Counted from the first letter of the stretch, positions 37,650-46,430 are shown. The stretch is DNA of 64,000 nucleotides from Aquimarina aquimarini (GCF_900299535.1 NZ_OMKE01000005.1:62001-126000); one strand, 5' to 3'. Made by a program: numbers and translations. The notes: generated from the sequence alone by a model not told the origin.

Positions 37650-38542
37650 ATCTTTTCTGCTATTCTAAGTTTTGCACTTCGCGCTCTATTGTTTTCTTTA
37701 ATCTCGTCTTCATCAGGAACAATTAACCCTCCTACTTTTTTAAACGGAACTGTCATATTACCATACAAATCTTTTTCAGGCTCTCCTTCAAACATCCCGT
37801 TACGTATAAATCGCTTGACTAATCTATCTTCTAATGAATGATAGGATATCAAACTGATTCTTCCTCCAGGGTTTAGCAATCCTGTTGTTTGCTGCAAAAA
37901 TTCCTTAAGCACTTCTATTTCCTGGTTTACTTCTATCCGGATTGCTTGATATATCTGAGCCATCACTTTATGCTCCCTGTGCTTTGGTAAAAAAGGATTT
38001 AATATCTCTTTTAATTCTGCGCTTGTTTTTACATCTTGATCTTTTCTAGCACCAACTATAGCTCTTGCTAACTTGGGGGCATTACGTAATTCTCCGTATT
38101 GCAAAAACATTCTTCTTAGATCCAGCTCTTCATACTCATTAATTATATGGTAAGCAGATATTTTCCCGCTTTGATTCATCCTCATATCTAAATCTGCCTC
38201 AAATCGTGTAGAAAAACCTCTTTCTGCTACATCAAATTGATGTGAAGAAACACCAAAATCACCAAGGATCCCATCTACTTTTCTTATTCCGTGAAACCTG
38301 AGAAATCGTTTAATGAACCTAAAATTCTCATTAATCAATGTAAACCTCTCATCATCGATTGTATTACCTAAAGCATCTTGATCTTGATCAAAAGCATACA
38401 ATTTACCTTCTGCTCCTAATCGTTTCAAAATTTCTTTAGAATGGCCACCGCCGCCAAATGTGACATCTACATATATCCCATTTGGCTCGACAGCCAACCC
38501 ATCTACTGTTTTTTTAAGTAATACCGGATTATGATACTCCAT
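37646..38542 (-). CDS. rsmH: 16S rRNA m4C1402 methyltransferase RsmH (MraW)
   Basis: 298 residues. SAM-dependent N4 methylation of C1402 in the ribosomal P site. SAM motif VDVTFGGGGHSKEILKRL, GILGDFGVSSHQFDVAERGF, RIEVNQEI and SYHSLEDRLVKRF are family signatures. Second gene of the dcw cluster, 57 bp after mraZ. It is nearly always found there. Confidence 0.97.
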   Translation of the reverse strand: MEYHNPVLLKKTVDGLAVEPNGIYVDVTFGGGGHSKEILKRLGAEGKLYAFDQDQDALGNTIDDERFTLINENFRFIKRFLRFHGIRKVDGILGDFGVSSHQFDVAERGFSTRFEADLDMRMNQSGKISAYHIINEYEELDLRRMFLQYGELRNAPKLARAIVGARKDQDVKTSAELKEILNPFLPKHREHKVMAQIYQAIRIEVNQEIEVLKEFLQQTTGLLNPGGRISLISYHSLEDRLVKRFIRNGMFEGEPEKDLYGNMTVPFKKVGGLIVPDEDEIKENNRARSAKLRIAEKI

Positions 38543-38599
38543 CTGTTTCTTTTCTGTTATTTGAATAGTTAAATCAAATTGCGACTCTTGCTTACCTAA

Positions 38600-39067
38600 T
38601 TAATCTAGGCTTATCTCATCATCAAACCCCATTACCTCTTCTGCCAGGTCTGCAAAATCAACAGCAGCATCCTCTATTGCTTTCTCGTATTGATCCTTAT
38701 CCCACACTTCAATTATATTGACCGCTGATGACAACACTATGTCTTTAGTAATTCCTGCAAAACCAATTAAATCTTTTGGAATTAAAAGACGGCCAGCAGT
38801 ATCTACTTCTACTACCTTTACTCCAGCTGTGAATTTTCGGATAAAATCATTGTTTTTCTTTTTAAAGCGATTGAGTTTGTTCATTTTTTGCATCAAAAGA
38901 TTCCATTCTGCCATTGGATACAACTCCAAACACGACTGAAAAACAGCTCTTTTTAACACAAATCCATCTTGCAACACAGACGAAAGCTGCTTCTTAAAAG
39001 CTGCAGGCATCATCAGACGTCCCTTTGCGTCTGCCTTACATTCGTATGTACCGATTAGATTTACCAC
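38600..39067 (-). CDS. mraZ: Transcriptional regulator MraZ
   Basis: 155 residues with two AbrB-type half-barrel motifs: DAKGRLMMPAAFKKQL near residue 13 and DTAGRLLIPKDLI near 93. MraZ binds direct repeats upstream of its own promoter and represses the dcw cluster. The start is GTG (39065-39067), reading MVNLIGTYECKADAKGRLMM, the conserved N-terminus. No upstream in-frame ATG fits. It is the first gene of the cluster, and three putative operator boxes lie upstream at 39111-39140. Confidence 0.96.
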   Translation of the reverse strand: MVNLIGTYECKADAKGRLMMPAAFKKQLSSVLQDGFVLKRAVFQSCLELYPMAEWNLLMQKMNKLNRFKKKNNDFIRKFTAGVKVVEVDTAGRLLIPKDLIGFAGITKDIVLSSAVNIIEVWDKDQYEKAIEDAAVDFADLAEEVMGFDDEISLD

Positions 39068-39093
39068 TTTATTTCCCTAAACGTTTAATAATT

Positions 39094-39101
39094 CAAATAT
39101 A
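39094..39101 (-). promoter_or_regulatory. Putative -7 box of the mraZ/dcw promoter
   Basis: Minus strand TATATTTG fits the Bacteroidota -7 consensus TAnnTTTG and lies 27 bases upstream of the GTG start. The best -33 candidate (TTG, 39127-39129) is 25 bases further, longer than usual. It falls inside the GTGGT boxes, which fits regulation at this promoter. Confidence 0.45.
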
Positions 39102-39110
39102 TTGAAAAAA

Positions 39111-39140
39111 TTACCACTTTTTACCACAATTTACCACATT
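39111..39140 (-). promoter_or_regulatory. Three GTGGT direct repeats, putative MraZ operator
   Basis: On the plus strand ttaccac occurs at 39111, 39121 and 39131, exactly 10 bases apart. On the minus strand this is GTGGT-N5-GTGGT-N5-GTGGT. Escherichia coli MraZ binds TGGG-type direct repeats with 5-base spacers, so the arrangement matches and the last base differs. A fourth ttaccac at 39061-39067 overlaps the GTG start codon. Confidence 0.75.
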
Positions 39141-39335
39141 GTTAATAAGTTATCATTAAAAGCAATAGATTACAGCGACCAAAAACTTTAAAATTTTGTT
39201 TATCAGCACACTACATTTGAGTGTGTATTTTCAGGCTTTTTATTAATTTTGAACAGAAATTATAGGTCTCAAAAAAAATAAAAAAATCATTTTTGTAGTA
39301 TTGATAAAAAATCCCAAAACTAAATATGAAAATGC

Positions 39336-39343
39336 TATATTTG
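39336..39343 (+). promoter_or_regulatory. Putative -7 box upstream of the hydrolase gene
   Basis: TATATTTG matches TAnnTTTG and lies 25 bases before the ATG at 39369. No good -33 box at the normal spacing was seen. Confidence 0.4.
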
Positions 39344-39368
39344 CGTTTAATTCTTGTAAGAAGTATTA

Positions 39369-40139
39369 ATGAAGCACGAATTAAAAACAGACGGAAAATT
39401 TAGTTATCTAGATTTAGGAGAGGGCACACCAATCATCATCTTGCATGGTTTGATGGGTGGCTTAAGTAATTTTGAAGGAGTGAGCTCATACTTCCCTGAA
39501 CAGGGGTATAAAGTATTGATCCCTGAACTCCCTGTCTACACCCTTCCTATTCTAAAAACTAAAGTTAGCACATACGCCAAGTTTCTTAAGGATTTTATTG
39601 ATCACTTAGGTTATGGCAACAAAGAAGTAATTCTATTAGGTAATTCTCTAGGAGGACACATTGCTCTTTTATGTACCAAAATGTATCCAGAAATGGTCAA
39701 AGCTTTGGTTATTACAGGAAGCTCAGGTCTATACGAGAGCGCTATGGGAGAAAGCTACCCTAAGCGAGGAGATTATGAATTCATAAAAGCTAAAGCTGAA
39801 AATGTTTTCTATGATCCTGAAATTGCCACAAAAGAAATTGTTGACGAAGTATATGCAACGGTAAATGATCGTAATAAACTGATTAGAACTTTGGCTATTG
39901 CCAAAAGCGCTATTCGTCATAATATGGCAAAAGATCTACCTAATATGAACACCCCTACTTGTATTATATGGGGAAAAGATGACACCGTAACGCCCCCAGA
40001 AGTTGCAGATGACTTCAACAGGTTGTTACCCGATTCTGATTTGTATTGGATTGACAAATGTGGCCATGCAGCTATGATGGAACATCCTGAAGAGTTTAAT
40101 AGATTATTCCATAACTGGTTGCAAGAACGCAACATCTAA
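39369..40139 (+). CDS. Alpha/beta hydrolase
   Basis: 256 residues, full-length fold. Oxyanion motif IILHGLMGGLSNFEG near residue 24, nucleophile elbow LLGNSLGGHIALL (Ser about 94), acid in WGKDDTVTPPEVAD, and catalytic His in KCGHAAMMEHPE. The substrate cannot be told; esterase or meta-cleavage-hydrolase-like activity is possible. No signal peptide, so cytoplasmic. It is the first of two plus-strand genes, with engB starting 21 bases after its stop, and is transcribed divergently from mraZ. Confidence 0.9.
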   Translation: MKHELKTDGKFSYLDLGEGTPIIILHGLMGGLSNFEGVSSYFPEQGYKVLIPELPVYTLPILKTKVSTYAKFLKDFIDHLGYGNKEVILLGNSLGGHIALLCTKMYPEMVKALVITGSSGLYESAMGESYPKRGDYEFIKAKAENVFYDPEIATKEIVDEVYATVNDRNKLIRTLAIAKSAIRHNMAKDLPNMNTPTCIIWGKDDTVTPPEVADDFNRLLPDSDLYWIDKCGHAAMMEHPEEFNRLFHNWLQERNI

Positions 40140-40160
40140 TCACTCTTATTTTTTAACGTT

Positions 40161-40766
40161 ATGAAGATTAGTAGTGCCGAATTTGTAATGAGCAATAGTG
40201 ATGTTGCCAAATGCCCTAAAGACAGATTTCCAGAATATGCATTTATCGGTCGATCTAATGTAGGTAAATCTTCATTGATCAATATGCTTACTAATCGTAA
40301 AAGCCTTGCAAAAACATCTGGAAGACCAGGGAAAACGCAACTTATCAACCATTTTACCATTAATAAATCTTGGTTTTTGGTCGATCTACCAGGGTATGGA
40401 TATGCAAGAGTTTCTAAATCCTCTAAAAAAGTATTTCAAAAATTTATCACTGCATATTTCTCTAAACGAACACAACTGGTAAGTGCTTTTGTGTTGGTAG
40501 ACTCTCGTCATGAACCTCAAAAAATAGATCTTGAGTTTATGCAATGGCTAGGTGAAAATCAAATACCTTTTTCTATTATTTTTACAAAAGCCGATAAACT
40601 TTCTAAAAATCAATTACCAGTTCAGATACAGAAATACACAGAAGAAATGCTTCAATATTGGGAAGAAATGCCTAATTATTTTATCACTTCTTCTTCTTCT
40701 GGATTAGGAAAAGAAGAGGTGCTAAATTATATTTCAGAAATCAATACACAGTTACAAAAATCTTAA
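40161..40766 (+). CDS. engB: Ribosome biogenesis GTPase EngB (YihA/YsxC)
   Basis: 201 residues. G1 IGRSNVGKSSLINML, G2-region Thr in GRPGKTQLINHF, G3 DLPGYGYARVSK, G4 FTKADKL, and G5-like ITSSSSGLGKEEVL. The DLPGYG form of G3 is diagnostic for EngB, which helps assemble the 50S subunit. It is probably co-transcribed with the hydrolase. Its stop overlaps the stop of the convergent 40763 gene by 4 bases. Confidence 0.96.
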   Translation: MKISSAEFVMSNSDVAKCPKDRFPEYAFIGRSNVGKSSLINMLTNRKSLAKTSGRPGKTQLINHFTINKSWFLVDLPGYGYARVSKSSKKVFQKFITAYFSKRTQLVSAFVLVDSRHEPQKIDLEFMQWLGENQIPFSIIFTKADKLSKNQLPVQIQKYTEEMLQYWEEMPNYFITSSSSGLGKEEVLNYISEINTQLQKS

Positions 40767-41119
40767 TTTACTTTTAAATTTAGCAACTCTATTAACTCTT
40801 TTTCTGAACCCAAAGAAGCTAGTTCATTAGCTTCTAAAACAATTGAAAAACCCTTTTCTTCTTTTTGCAAGATTACGGGAAAATCAAGACCTACAGATGA
40901 ATGCTCTTTTAAAAAATCATTTTTATACATAAAAATAAATTCTACAGTAGAATTCTCTCTAAAATCTCTCCATAGTTTTTTTTCAAAAAAAACACCATGA
41001 GTAAGACTACACAAATCACAAGAATATGTTGTAGGGCTAACTATTTTATGAAGATTATCTAGGTACTTACTCCATACACCAGACTTGGCATTATACACAA
41101 AAAGAAATGTTTTTTTCAA
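40763..41119 (-). CDS. Conserved small protein with CxxC motif, unknown function
   Basis: 118 residues. I do not recognise a characterised family. It starts MKKTFLFVYNAKSGVWSKYL without a signal peptide and has CDLC at about 34-37, then a mixed alpha/beta pattern (STVEFIFMYKNDFL, FPVILQKEEKGFSIVL). A redox or metal role for the CxxC is only a guess. It is convergent with engB and follows gldC on the same strand after 60 bases, so it may belong to the gldB-gldC unit. Confidence 0.65.
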   Translation of the reverse strand: MKKTFLFVYNAKSGVWSKYLDNLHKIVSPTTYSCDLCSLTHGVFFEKKLWRDFRENSTVEFIFMYKNDFLKEHSSVGLDFPVILQKEEKGFSIVLEANELASLGSEKELIELLNLKVN

Positions 41120-41179
41120 TATTTTGGATTTTACTATTCAGTCCTTACTTTCTCCAAAACATTTCAAAAAATCAATACA

Positions 41180-41518
41180 TTATTTTTGTTTCAATTCTAA
41201 TTTCTCGGCAAAATAATCACAAAAATCCTTCATGGTTTCAGTCATTTTCTCATCTTGAGTAGCTCTATAAAACGTATCACTCATAGCTACTAGTGTTTGA
41301 TGAAAAAATATTTTCATTTCATCTACAGGCATATCTTTGGTCCATAAATCAATACGAAGACTTTCCTTTTTTTTACTATCCCATACAGAGAGTAACATTG
41401 CTTTGGTAATCTCATCTTCTACCCCTCCGTCTTTTGCAGTCCACTTTAATTGCTCAGGAATCTTATTATCATCAAGCTCTATATCTATTTTAATTTCTGA
41501 TTTATATCCGCTCATCAC
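41180..41518 (-). CDS. gldC: Gliding motility protein GldC
   Basis: 112 residues, full length for GldC. Seen: SEIKIDIELDDNKIPEQLKW, DGGVEDEITKAMLLSVWD and LRIDLWTKDMPVDEMK, characteristic of the family. GldC is a small soluble protein linked to gliding in Flavobacterium, where its effect is stimulatory rather than essential. The start overlaps the gldB stop by one base, matching the gldB-gldC order known from the phylum. Confidence 0.93.
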   Translation of the reverse strand: MMSGYKSEIKIDIELDDNKIPEQLKWTAKDGGVEDEITKAMLLSVWDSKKKESLRIDLWTKDMPVDEMKIFFHQTLVAMSDTFYRATQDEKMTETMKDFCDYFAEKLELKQK

Positions 41519-42537
41519 TATCTTTTGGGTTTATACTTTGATTTATTAAATATTGTTTCTGCATCTGCGATCAATAATTGCTGCAAAGATACATTGTTAT
41601 TTTCCATATATGAAGCCACAATTCTCCATCCTATATATTGACCTATTCTATCTGGCGCTTCTTTATCTATTTCTTCTAAGTAAAATTTTGAAAAAGGAGC
41701 TGGATACATAAATCGCGGCATCAATTCACTGTCTGTGCTGTACAACAACTGCTTCTCGATAAAATATCTCCATATCTGCTCTTCATTGATTTCTGCCCAT
41801 TCATACTGTTCTTCTGTATATCCAATTTTTCTTGCATTACTAAGACTTGGTAATAATAGATCTTTGATATACAATTCTTTTCCAAAAGATATCAGGTTCC
41901 CCAGAAATGTTCTTTCTCGTATTGGTCCAACTTGATTTTTTGCATAAGCAGAAGCCACATCAGAGACAATATACTGCCTGTTGAAATTTTGCCTCAAATA
42001 CTTCTGTATGCTTTCATAAAAATGATGATCTTTTCCTAAATATGTATCTAGAGAAATAACCAACAACCCCTTAGAAAGCACTACTTTGTTTCTATAGTCT
42101 ACATCATTGGTAATGGTTACCACACGAGGCACTTTTATTTGAGGGAAATAATATTGTATATGCTGAAAAAGTGAGTGTAATTCTCTTTTTTCTTCAGAAA
42201 GATCTGAAAACACTTTCTCTACTTCTTTATTTACTTCTTGTTGTATCGTATCCTGTGATCTTTTGAACCAAATACTATCTTCATATTTTTCTGAAAACAG
42301 AAAAGGAAAATTGTTTTTCAATTCTGGCAGGCTCTCTGGTGTCAATTGGGCAAACAACTGGTCAAATCTTTCAATATCAAAATCTACAGAGATTTCTGCA
42401 ATCTCTTTTTCTAACTTATTTTCATTAGAACAAGAAACAAATATGTAAAAAACAATGGCTAAATTTAAGAACCTAAAATTACCTACCCTTATATTCCTAC
42501 ATCTTTTTAAATAATTCATCTGATTCCAGAACACCAT
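41518..42537 (-). CDS. gldB: Gliding motility lipoprotein GldB
   Basis: 339 residues. Lipoprotein signal with hydrophobic stretch FLNLAIVFYIFVSC and lipobox Cys at about 36, followed by SNENKLEKEI. The body contains FDIERFDQLFAQLTPESLP and AYAKNQVGPIRERTFLGNLI, typical of GldB. An alternative start is the Met 6 codons in. GldB is needed for gliding in Flavobacterium johnsoniae and is found throughout gliding and T9SS-bearing Bacteroidota. Promoter boxes lie at 42562-42592. Confidence 0.94.
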   Translation of the reverse strand: MVFWNQMNYLKRCRNIRVGNFRFLNLAIVFYIFVSCSNENKLEKEIAEISVDFDIERFDQLFAQLTPESLPELKNNFPFLFSEKYEDSIWFKRSQDTIQQEVNKEVEKVFSDLSEEKRELHSLFQHIQYYFPQIKVPRVVTITNDVDYRNKVVLSKGLLVISLDTYLGKDHHFYESIQKYLRQNFNRQYIVSDVASAYAKNQVGPIRERTFLGNLISFGKELYIKDLLLPSLSNARKIGYTEEQYEWAEINEEQIWRYFIEKQLLYSTDSELMPRFMYPAPFSKFYLEEIDKEAPDRIGQYIGWRIVASYMENNNVSLQQLLIADAETIFNKSKYKPKR

Positions 42538-42561
42538 CTTTTTTTATTAATTTTATATTCG

Positions 42562-42592
42562 CAAAGGTAATACATCAAATTACCAAGTACAA
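42562..42592 (-). promoter_or_regulatory. Putative gldB promoter
   Basis: Minus strand CTTG (around 42590-42593), 20 bases, then TACCTTTG (42562-42569). This fits the Bacteroidota pattern TTG-N19-21-TAnnTTTG and lies 25-55 bases upstream of gldB. Confidence 0.5.
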
Positions 42593-42657
42593 GGATAGAT
42601 ATCTGAAGTACAAAAAAGAAAAACTGGTATTCAATCAATAATTAACAATAACAAAGA

Positions 42658-43446
42658 ATGCAAACAGAAAAAGTAATTGACCATATTGTCAACTGGTTAA
42701 AAGAATATGCTACAAAAGCTAACATCAAAGGTTTTGTTGTTGGTGTAAGCGGTGGGATCGACAGCGCTGTCACCTCATCATTATGTGCAAAAACTGGTCT
42801 AGACACCTTATGTATAGAGATGCCAATTCATCAGGCTCAAAGCCAAGTAAACCGTGCTCAAGAACATATTGATCAATTAAAAAAAAGGTTCTCAAATGTA
42901 TCTGACACGCGAGTTGACCTTACTTCTGTTTTTGAAGAGTTTAAATCTGTAGTACCAAAAACTACTCCAAGCGCACAATTAGACTTGTCATTGGCAAATA
43001 CAAGAGCACGACTAAGAATGTCTACACTATATTATTTTGCAGGACTACATAAATATCTAGTTGCGGGAACTGGTAATAAAGTTGAAGATTTTGGCGTTGG
43101 CTTCTATACAAAATATGGAGATGGTGGTGTAGATTTAAGCCCAATTGCTGATTTATTAAAAAGTGATGTTTATGCCATAGGAAAAAGCCTAGAGGTACCA
43201 GATTCTATACAAATTGCAGCACCAACGGATGGCTTATTTGGTGATAGCAGAAGTGATGAAGACCAGATCGGAGCAAGCTATGATGAATTGGAATGGGCTA
43301 TGAAAATGAAAAATGAAGGTAAAGGTATTGACGATTTTACAGGGAGAAAACAAGAGGTTTTTAAAATTTTTGTACATTTAAATACCGTAAACCAACACAA
43401 AATGACCCCAATTCCTGTCTGCAAAATACCCTTTGATCTATTATAA
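42658..43446 (+). CDS. nadE: NAD+ synthase, NadE-type
   Basis: 262 residues. Amidates nicotinic acid adenine dinucleotide to NAD+. ATP pyrophosphatase P-loop VGVSGGIDSAVTSSLC at about 28-43, ANTRARLRMSTLYYFAG, AGTGNKVEDFGVGFYTKYGD and APTDGLFGDSRSDEDQIGA are NadE signatures. No glutaminase domain is fused, so it should use ammonia. It is divergent from gldB; this gldC-gldB-nadE arrangement is common in flavobacteria. Confidence 0.95.
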   Translation: MQTEKVIDHIVNWLKEYATKANIKGFVVGVSGGIDSAVTSSLCAKTGLDTLCIEMPIHQAQSQVNRAQEHIDQLKKRFSNVSDTRVDLTSVFEEFKSVVPKTTPSAQLDLSLANTRARLRMSTLYYFAGLHKYLVAGTGNKVEDFGVGFYTKYGDGGVDLSPIADLLKSDVYAIGKSLEVPDSIQIAAPTDGLFGDSRSDEDQIGASYDELEWAMKMKNEGKGIDDFTGRKQEVFKIFVHLNTVNQHKMTPIPVCKIPFDLL

Positions 43447-43479
43447 CCAACATTTTATCGATAAACCAATAAAAAAAAG

Positions 43480-43508
43480 TTTACGAGGACTAGTTCTTAG
43501 TAATTTTG
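43480..43508 (+). promoter_or_regulatory. Putative promoter of the response regulator
   Basis: TTTA (43480-43483), 17 bases, TAATTTTG (43501-43508). The -7 box fits TAnnTTTG. The -33 box and spacing are approximate. The gene starts 79 bases further on. Confidence 0.4.
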
Positions 43509-43587
43509 CACCAAGATTTAAAATTACCCCTAGCCTAAAGATGTTAAACTCTTAAAATTAAATTAACGTTAACAATCGTAAACAAGA

Positions 43588-44220
43588 ATGACAACCGTAT
43601 TAATTGCAGATCATCATCCAATCACAAGGAAGGGGATCGTTTCGTTATTTCGTAACTCAGAGGACTATGAGATTATTGGAAAAGTAAGTAATGGAAACGA
43701 AATGTATGATGTTTTGAAAGCTAGTACTCCTGATATACTTATCATGGAGTTAGATTTACCTCAAATCAATGGCATAATGGCATTAAGGACTATTAAAAAA
43801 GAATTTGCAGGGATCAGAGTAATTATTTTCAGCTCTCATCCTGAAGAAATGTATGCATTAAGTGCCATAAAAGCAGGGGCATCTGCATACTTATCTAAAA
43901 CTGTCCCAACAAAAATACTCAAAAAAGCAATCGAAAGAGTTGCTCGAGGTGGTATATATCTAAACGACAACCTTACACAACAATTGGCAAATGGAAATGC
44001 CAATGAAAACAATATGGTTGTAAAATACAAAAAACTCTCTTCTAGAGAAATAGAAGTTCTTAACCTTCTATCATCTGGAAAGCGTAATAAAGATATTGCC
44101 TCGACATTGTCTATTAATGAAAAAACAGTAAGTACATACAAAACTCGATTACTAAAAAAATTGAAAGTAGATAATCTTGCAGATCTTATCCATCAATCCA
44201 GATTATTACACATAAGCTAA
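43588..44220 (+). CDS. NarL/LuxR-type response regulator with Glu at the phosphorylation site
   Basis: 210 residues. Receiver domain about 1-120, LuxR-type helix-turn-helix about 145-205 (KLSSREIEVLNLLSSGKRNK, INEKKTVSTYKTRLL-like helix pair). Acidic pocket ADHHP, Ser in IIFSSHPE and Lys in AYLSKTVP are present. The residue at the phosphoacceptor position is Glu54 (DILIMELDLPQ, codon GAG) where Asp is normal. No histidine kinase is near. Glu there can mimic phosphorylation, so the protein may be constitutively active or regulated differently; that is inference. It is convergent with dnaG, overlapping it by 4 bases. Confidence 0.92.
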   Translation: MTTVLIADHHPITRKGIVSLFRNSEDYEIIGKVSNGNEMYDVLKASTPDILIMELDLPQINGIMALRTIKKEFAGIRVIIFSSHPEEMYALSAIKAGASAYLSKTVPTKILKKAIERVARGGIYLNDNLTQQLANGNANENNMVVKYKKLSSREIEVLNLLSSGKRNKDIASTLSINEKTVSTYKTRLLKKLKVDNLADLIHQSRLLHIS

Positions 44221-46178
44221 ATTACTCTATTTAGCTTTCTGTATAATAACTTTTTGAGGGTTTGATAATCTCGAATATCTTCTAAGACCGTTAAATTATT
44301 TTCAAACTTTTGAGCTTTCACTCCTTGTGAAAGCTCATTTATTTTTTGATCAATCAAAAACCCCCTTAGGCTCAATATAATATTATTGACATAGTCTGAA
44401 ATAGTTTCTGTTTTCTGTTTTACATGAATCTCTTTATCATCCCATCGGTGCAGTTCATAACGATCTTCATTCATCATGATTTCTGTGATCTCGGCTGCTA
44501 TCTCTGGCTGAATTCTATTTATAAAGCTTTCTATCTTAAATTCATCAATCTGATTTAGCTCTTCAATCAAAATCCCATATATATCTTTAAAAATTTGATC
44601 AGTGAATTCAATTTCATCATCCTGTAAATCCAAATATATTTTTTCAAAAACTTTTATATTGTGTATTTCTGGCTCTAAAACAAGCTCTCCCTCTTCATTT
44701 TCTTTCAATATCAAATCCTCAAATTCCTCTTCCTGAACACCATATAACAATAATGCTTTTATAATATGGCGCTCTAATATATATTGTCTATTTACTTTAG
44801 GTTGCTTTTGAGTTTCAGTTTTTACAACTTCAAGAGGTTTGTTTTGCTGTTTTTGTTGTTTATGCTGGTCTTTTACATCACTATTGCGAATCTGTGCTAG
44901 GGTATCAAACAACACATCTTCTGAGACATCCATAATCCTAGAGCATTCTTTTACATATATCTCTCGTTTGATGACATCAGGAATTTTTGAAATACTGGTC
45001 ACCATATCTCTTACTAATTCTGCCCTCTTAATAGGGTCATTCTTAGATTCTTGTTGTAAGAAAGATGCCTTGAAACTTATAAAATCTTGAACATTCTCCT
45101 CAAGATACGTATTCAATTCGTCTAATGTGTTTTGCTTAGCAAAACTATCAGGGTCTTCACCTTCTGGAAAGTTACACACCTTCACATTCATTCCCTGTTC
45201 CAGAATAAGATCTATCCCTCTTAGAGATGCTCTCATTCCTGCAGCATCACTATCAAACAATACTGTAATATTCTTAGTCAGTCTATTTATTAAACGTATT
45301 TGATCTGTAGTCAGCGCTGTTCCTGATGAAGAAACCACATTAGCAACTCCTGTTTGATTAAACTGAATTACATCTGTATATCCTTCTACCAAATAACAAT
45401 TATCTTCTTTAGCAATAGCTTGTTTCGCATGATAAATACCATAAAGGACTTTACTTTTATGATAGATATCACTTTCTGGGGAGTTAAGGTATTTGGCTGC
45501 TTTTTTATCATTGGTTAAAATCCTACCACCAAATCCTAAAACACGACCAGACATTGATTGAATTGGAAACATCACTCTTCCTTTAAATCGATCAAATTGC
45601 TTTTCTTCTTTAACAATAGTAAGTCCAGTTTTCTCAAGATAACTTAGCTGATATCCTTTTTTAATTGCTTCTGATGTAAATGCATCCCACACATCAGGAG
45701 AGTATCCTAATTCAAACTTTTTTATTGTTTCATCTGTAAATCCTCGTTCTTTAAAATATGTTAACCCTATTGCTTTACCTTGTTCGGTTTTAAGCAATGA
45801 ATTTTGAAAAAAAGTATTTGCAAACTCACTAACCAAGTACATGCTCTCTCTTTCATTCGCCTGTTCCTTTTGCTCATCTGTTTGCTCTGTCTCTTCAAAT
45901 TCTATATTATATTTTTTTGCTAAATATTTTATAGCTTCTGGGTATGTAAAATGCTCATGCTCCATCAAAAAGGCAACTACATTACCTCCTTTTCCACTAG
46001 AGAAATCTTTCCATATTTGCTTTACAGGAGAAACCATAAAAGAAGGAGTTCTCTCATCACTAAAAGGACTGAGCCCTTTAAAATTACTTCCTGCTTTTTT
46101 CAATTGCACAAAATCACCTATAACTTCTTCTAGTCTAGCAATTTCAAATACAGCATCTATGGTAGCTTTATGGATCAT
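44217..46178 (-). CDS. dnaG: DNA primase DnaG
   Basis: 653 residues. Makes RNA primers for replication. The N-terminal zinc-ribbon region is recognisable (SNFKGLSPFSDERTPSFMVS, then WKDFSSGKGGN), but all four metal ligands are replaced: Ser37, Ser40, Asp58 and Ser61 stand where Escherichia coli has Cys, His, Cys, Cys. The catalytic core has the TOPRIM motifs EGYTDVIQF and FDSDAAG. The C-terminal 200 residues are the helicase-binding part. The start MIHKATIDAVFEIARLEEVI is conserved. A promoter candidate lies at 46276-46306. Confidence 0.96.
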   Translation of the reverse strand: MIHKATIDAVFEIARLEEVIGDFVQLKKAGSNFKGLSPFSDERTPSFMVSPVKQIWKDFSSGKGGNVVAFLMEHEHFTYPEAIKYLAKKYNIEFEETEQTDEQKEQANERESMYLVSEFANTFFQNSLLKTEQGKAIGLTYFKERGFTDETIKKFELGYSPDVWDAFTSEAIKKGYQLSYLEKTGLTIVKEEKQFDRFKGRVMFPIQSMSGRVLGFGGRILTNDKKAAKYLNSPESDIYHKSKVLYGIYHAKQAIAKEDNCYLVEGYTDVIQFNQTGVANVVSSSGTALTTDQIRLINRLTKNITVLFDSDAAGMRASLRGIDLILEQGMNVKVCNFPEGEDPDSFAKQNTLDELNTYLEENVQDFISFKASFLQQESKNDPIKRAELVRDMVTSISKIPDVIKREIYVKECSRIMDVSEDVLFDTLAQIRNSDVKDQHKQQKQQNKPLEVVKTETQKQPKVNRQYILERHIIKALLLYGVQEEEFEDLILKENEEGELVLEPEIHNIKVFEKIYLDLQDDEIEFTDQIFKDIYGILIEELNQIDEFKIESFINRIQPEIAAEITEIMMNEDRYELHRWDDKEIHVKQKTETISDYVNNIILSLRGFLIDQKINELSQGVKAQKFENNLTVLEDIRDYQTLKKLLYRKLNRVI

Positions 46179-46275
46179 CCTCTAATATAAATAAGTTTAC
46201 TATTGAGTATTGAGGTATTTTTTTTCATACCTCTTTTTTACCAATCTATCTTTTTACTTGTAGATAAATTTGCTA

Positions 46276-46306
46276 CAAAAATAGCACAATTAATGAGATC
46301 CACGAA
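46276..46306 (-). promoter_or_regulatory. Putative dnaG promoter
   Basis: Minus strand TTCG (46303-46306), 19 bases, TATTTTTG (46276-46283). The -7 box fits TAnnTTTG, and the leader would be about 90 bases. Confidence 0.4.
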
Positions 46307-46430
46307 GTTCATATTTTTAAGCTTACATTATCTCCATCTAAATTCATCCTAAAGAAAAACAAGAATTGTATTGGTTTCTTTTACCTACTTCTTTAATTGA
46401 TAAGTAACTAAACTTTTACAGCTTACAAAA

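Noticed and set aside
22772-39140. Missing murF and ddl in the dcw cluster as an anomaly
   Set aside because: Their absence from the cluster is usual in Bacteroidota, where they lie elsewhere, so it is not treated as a finding.
39636-40360. Minus-strand frames over the hydrolase and engB genes
   Set aside because: They are antisense shadows; the plus-strand frames carry clear catalytic and G motifs.
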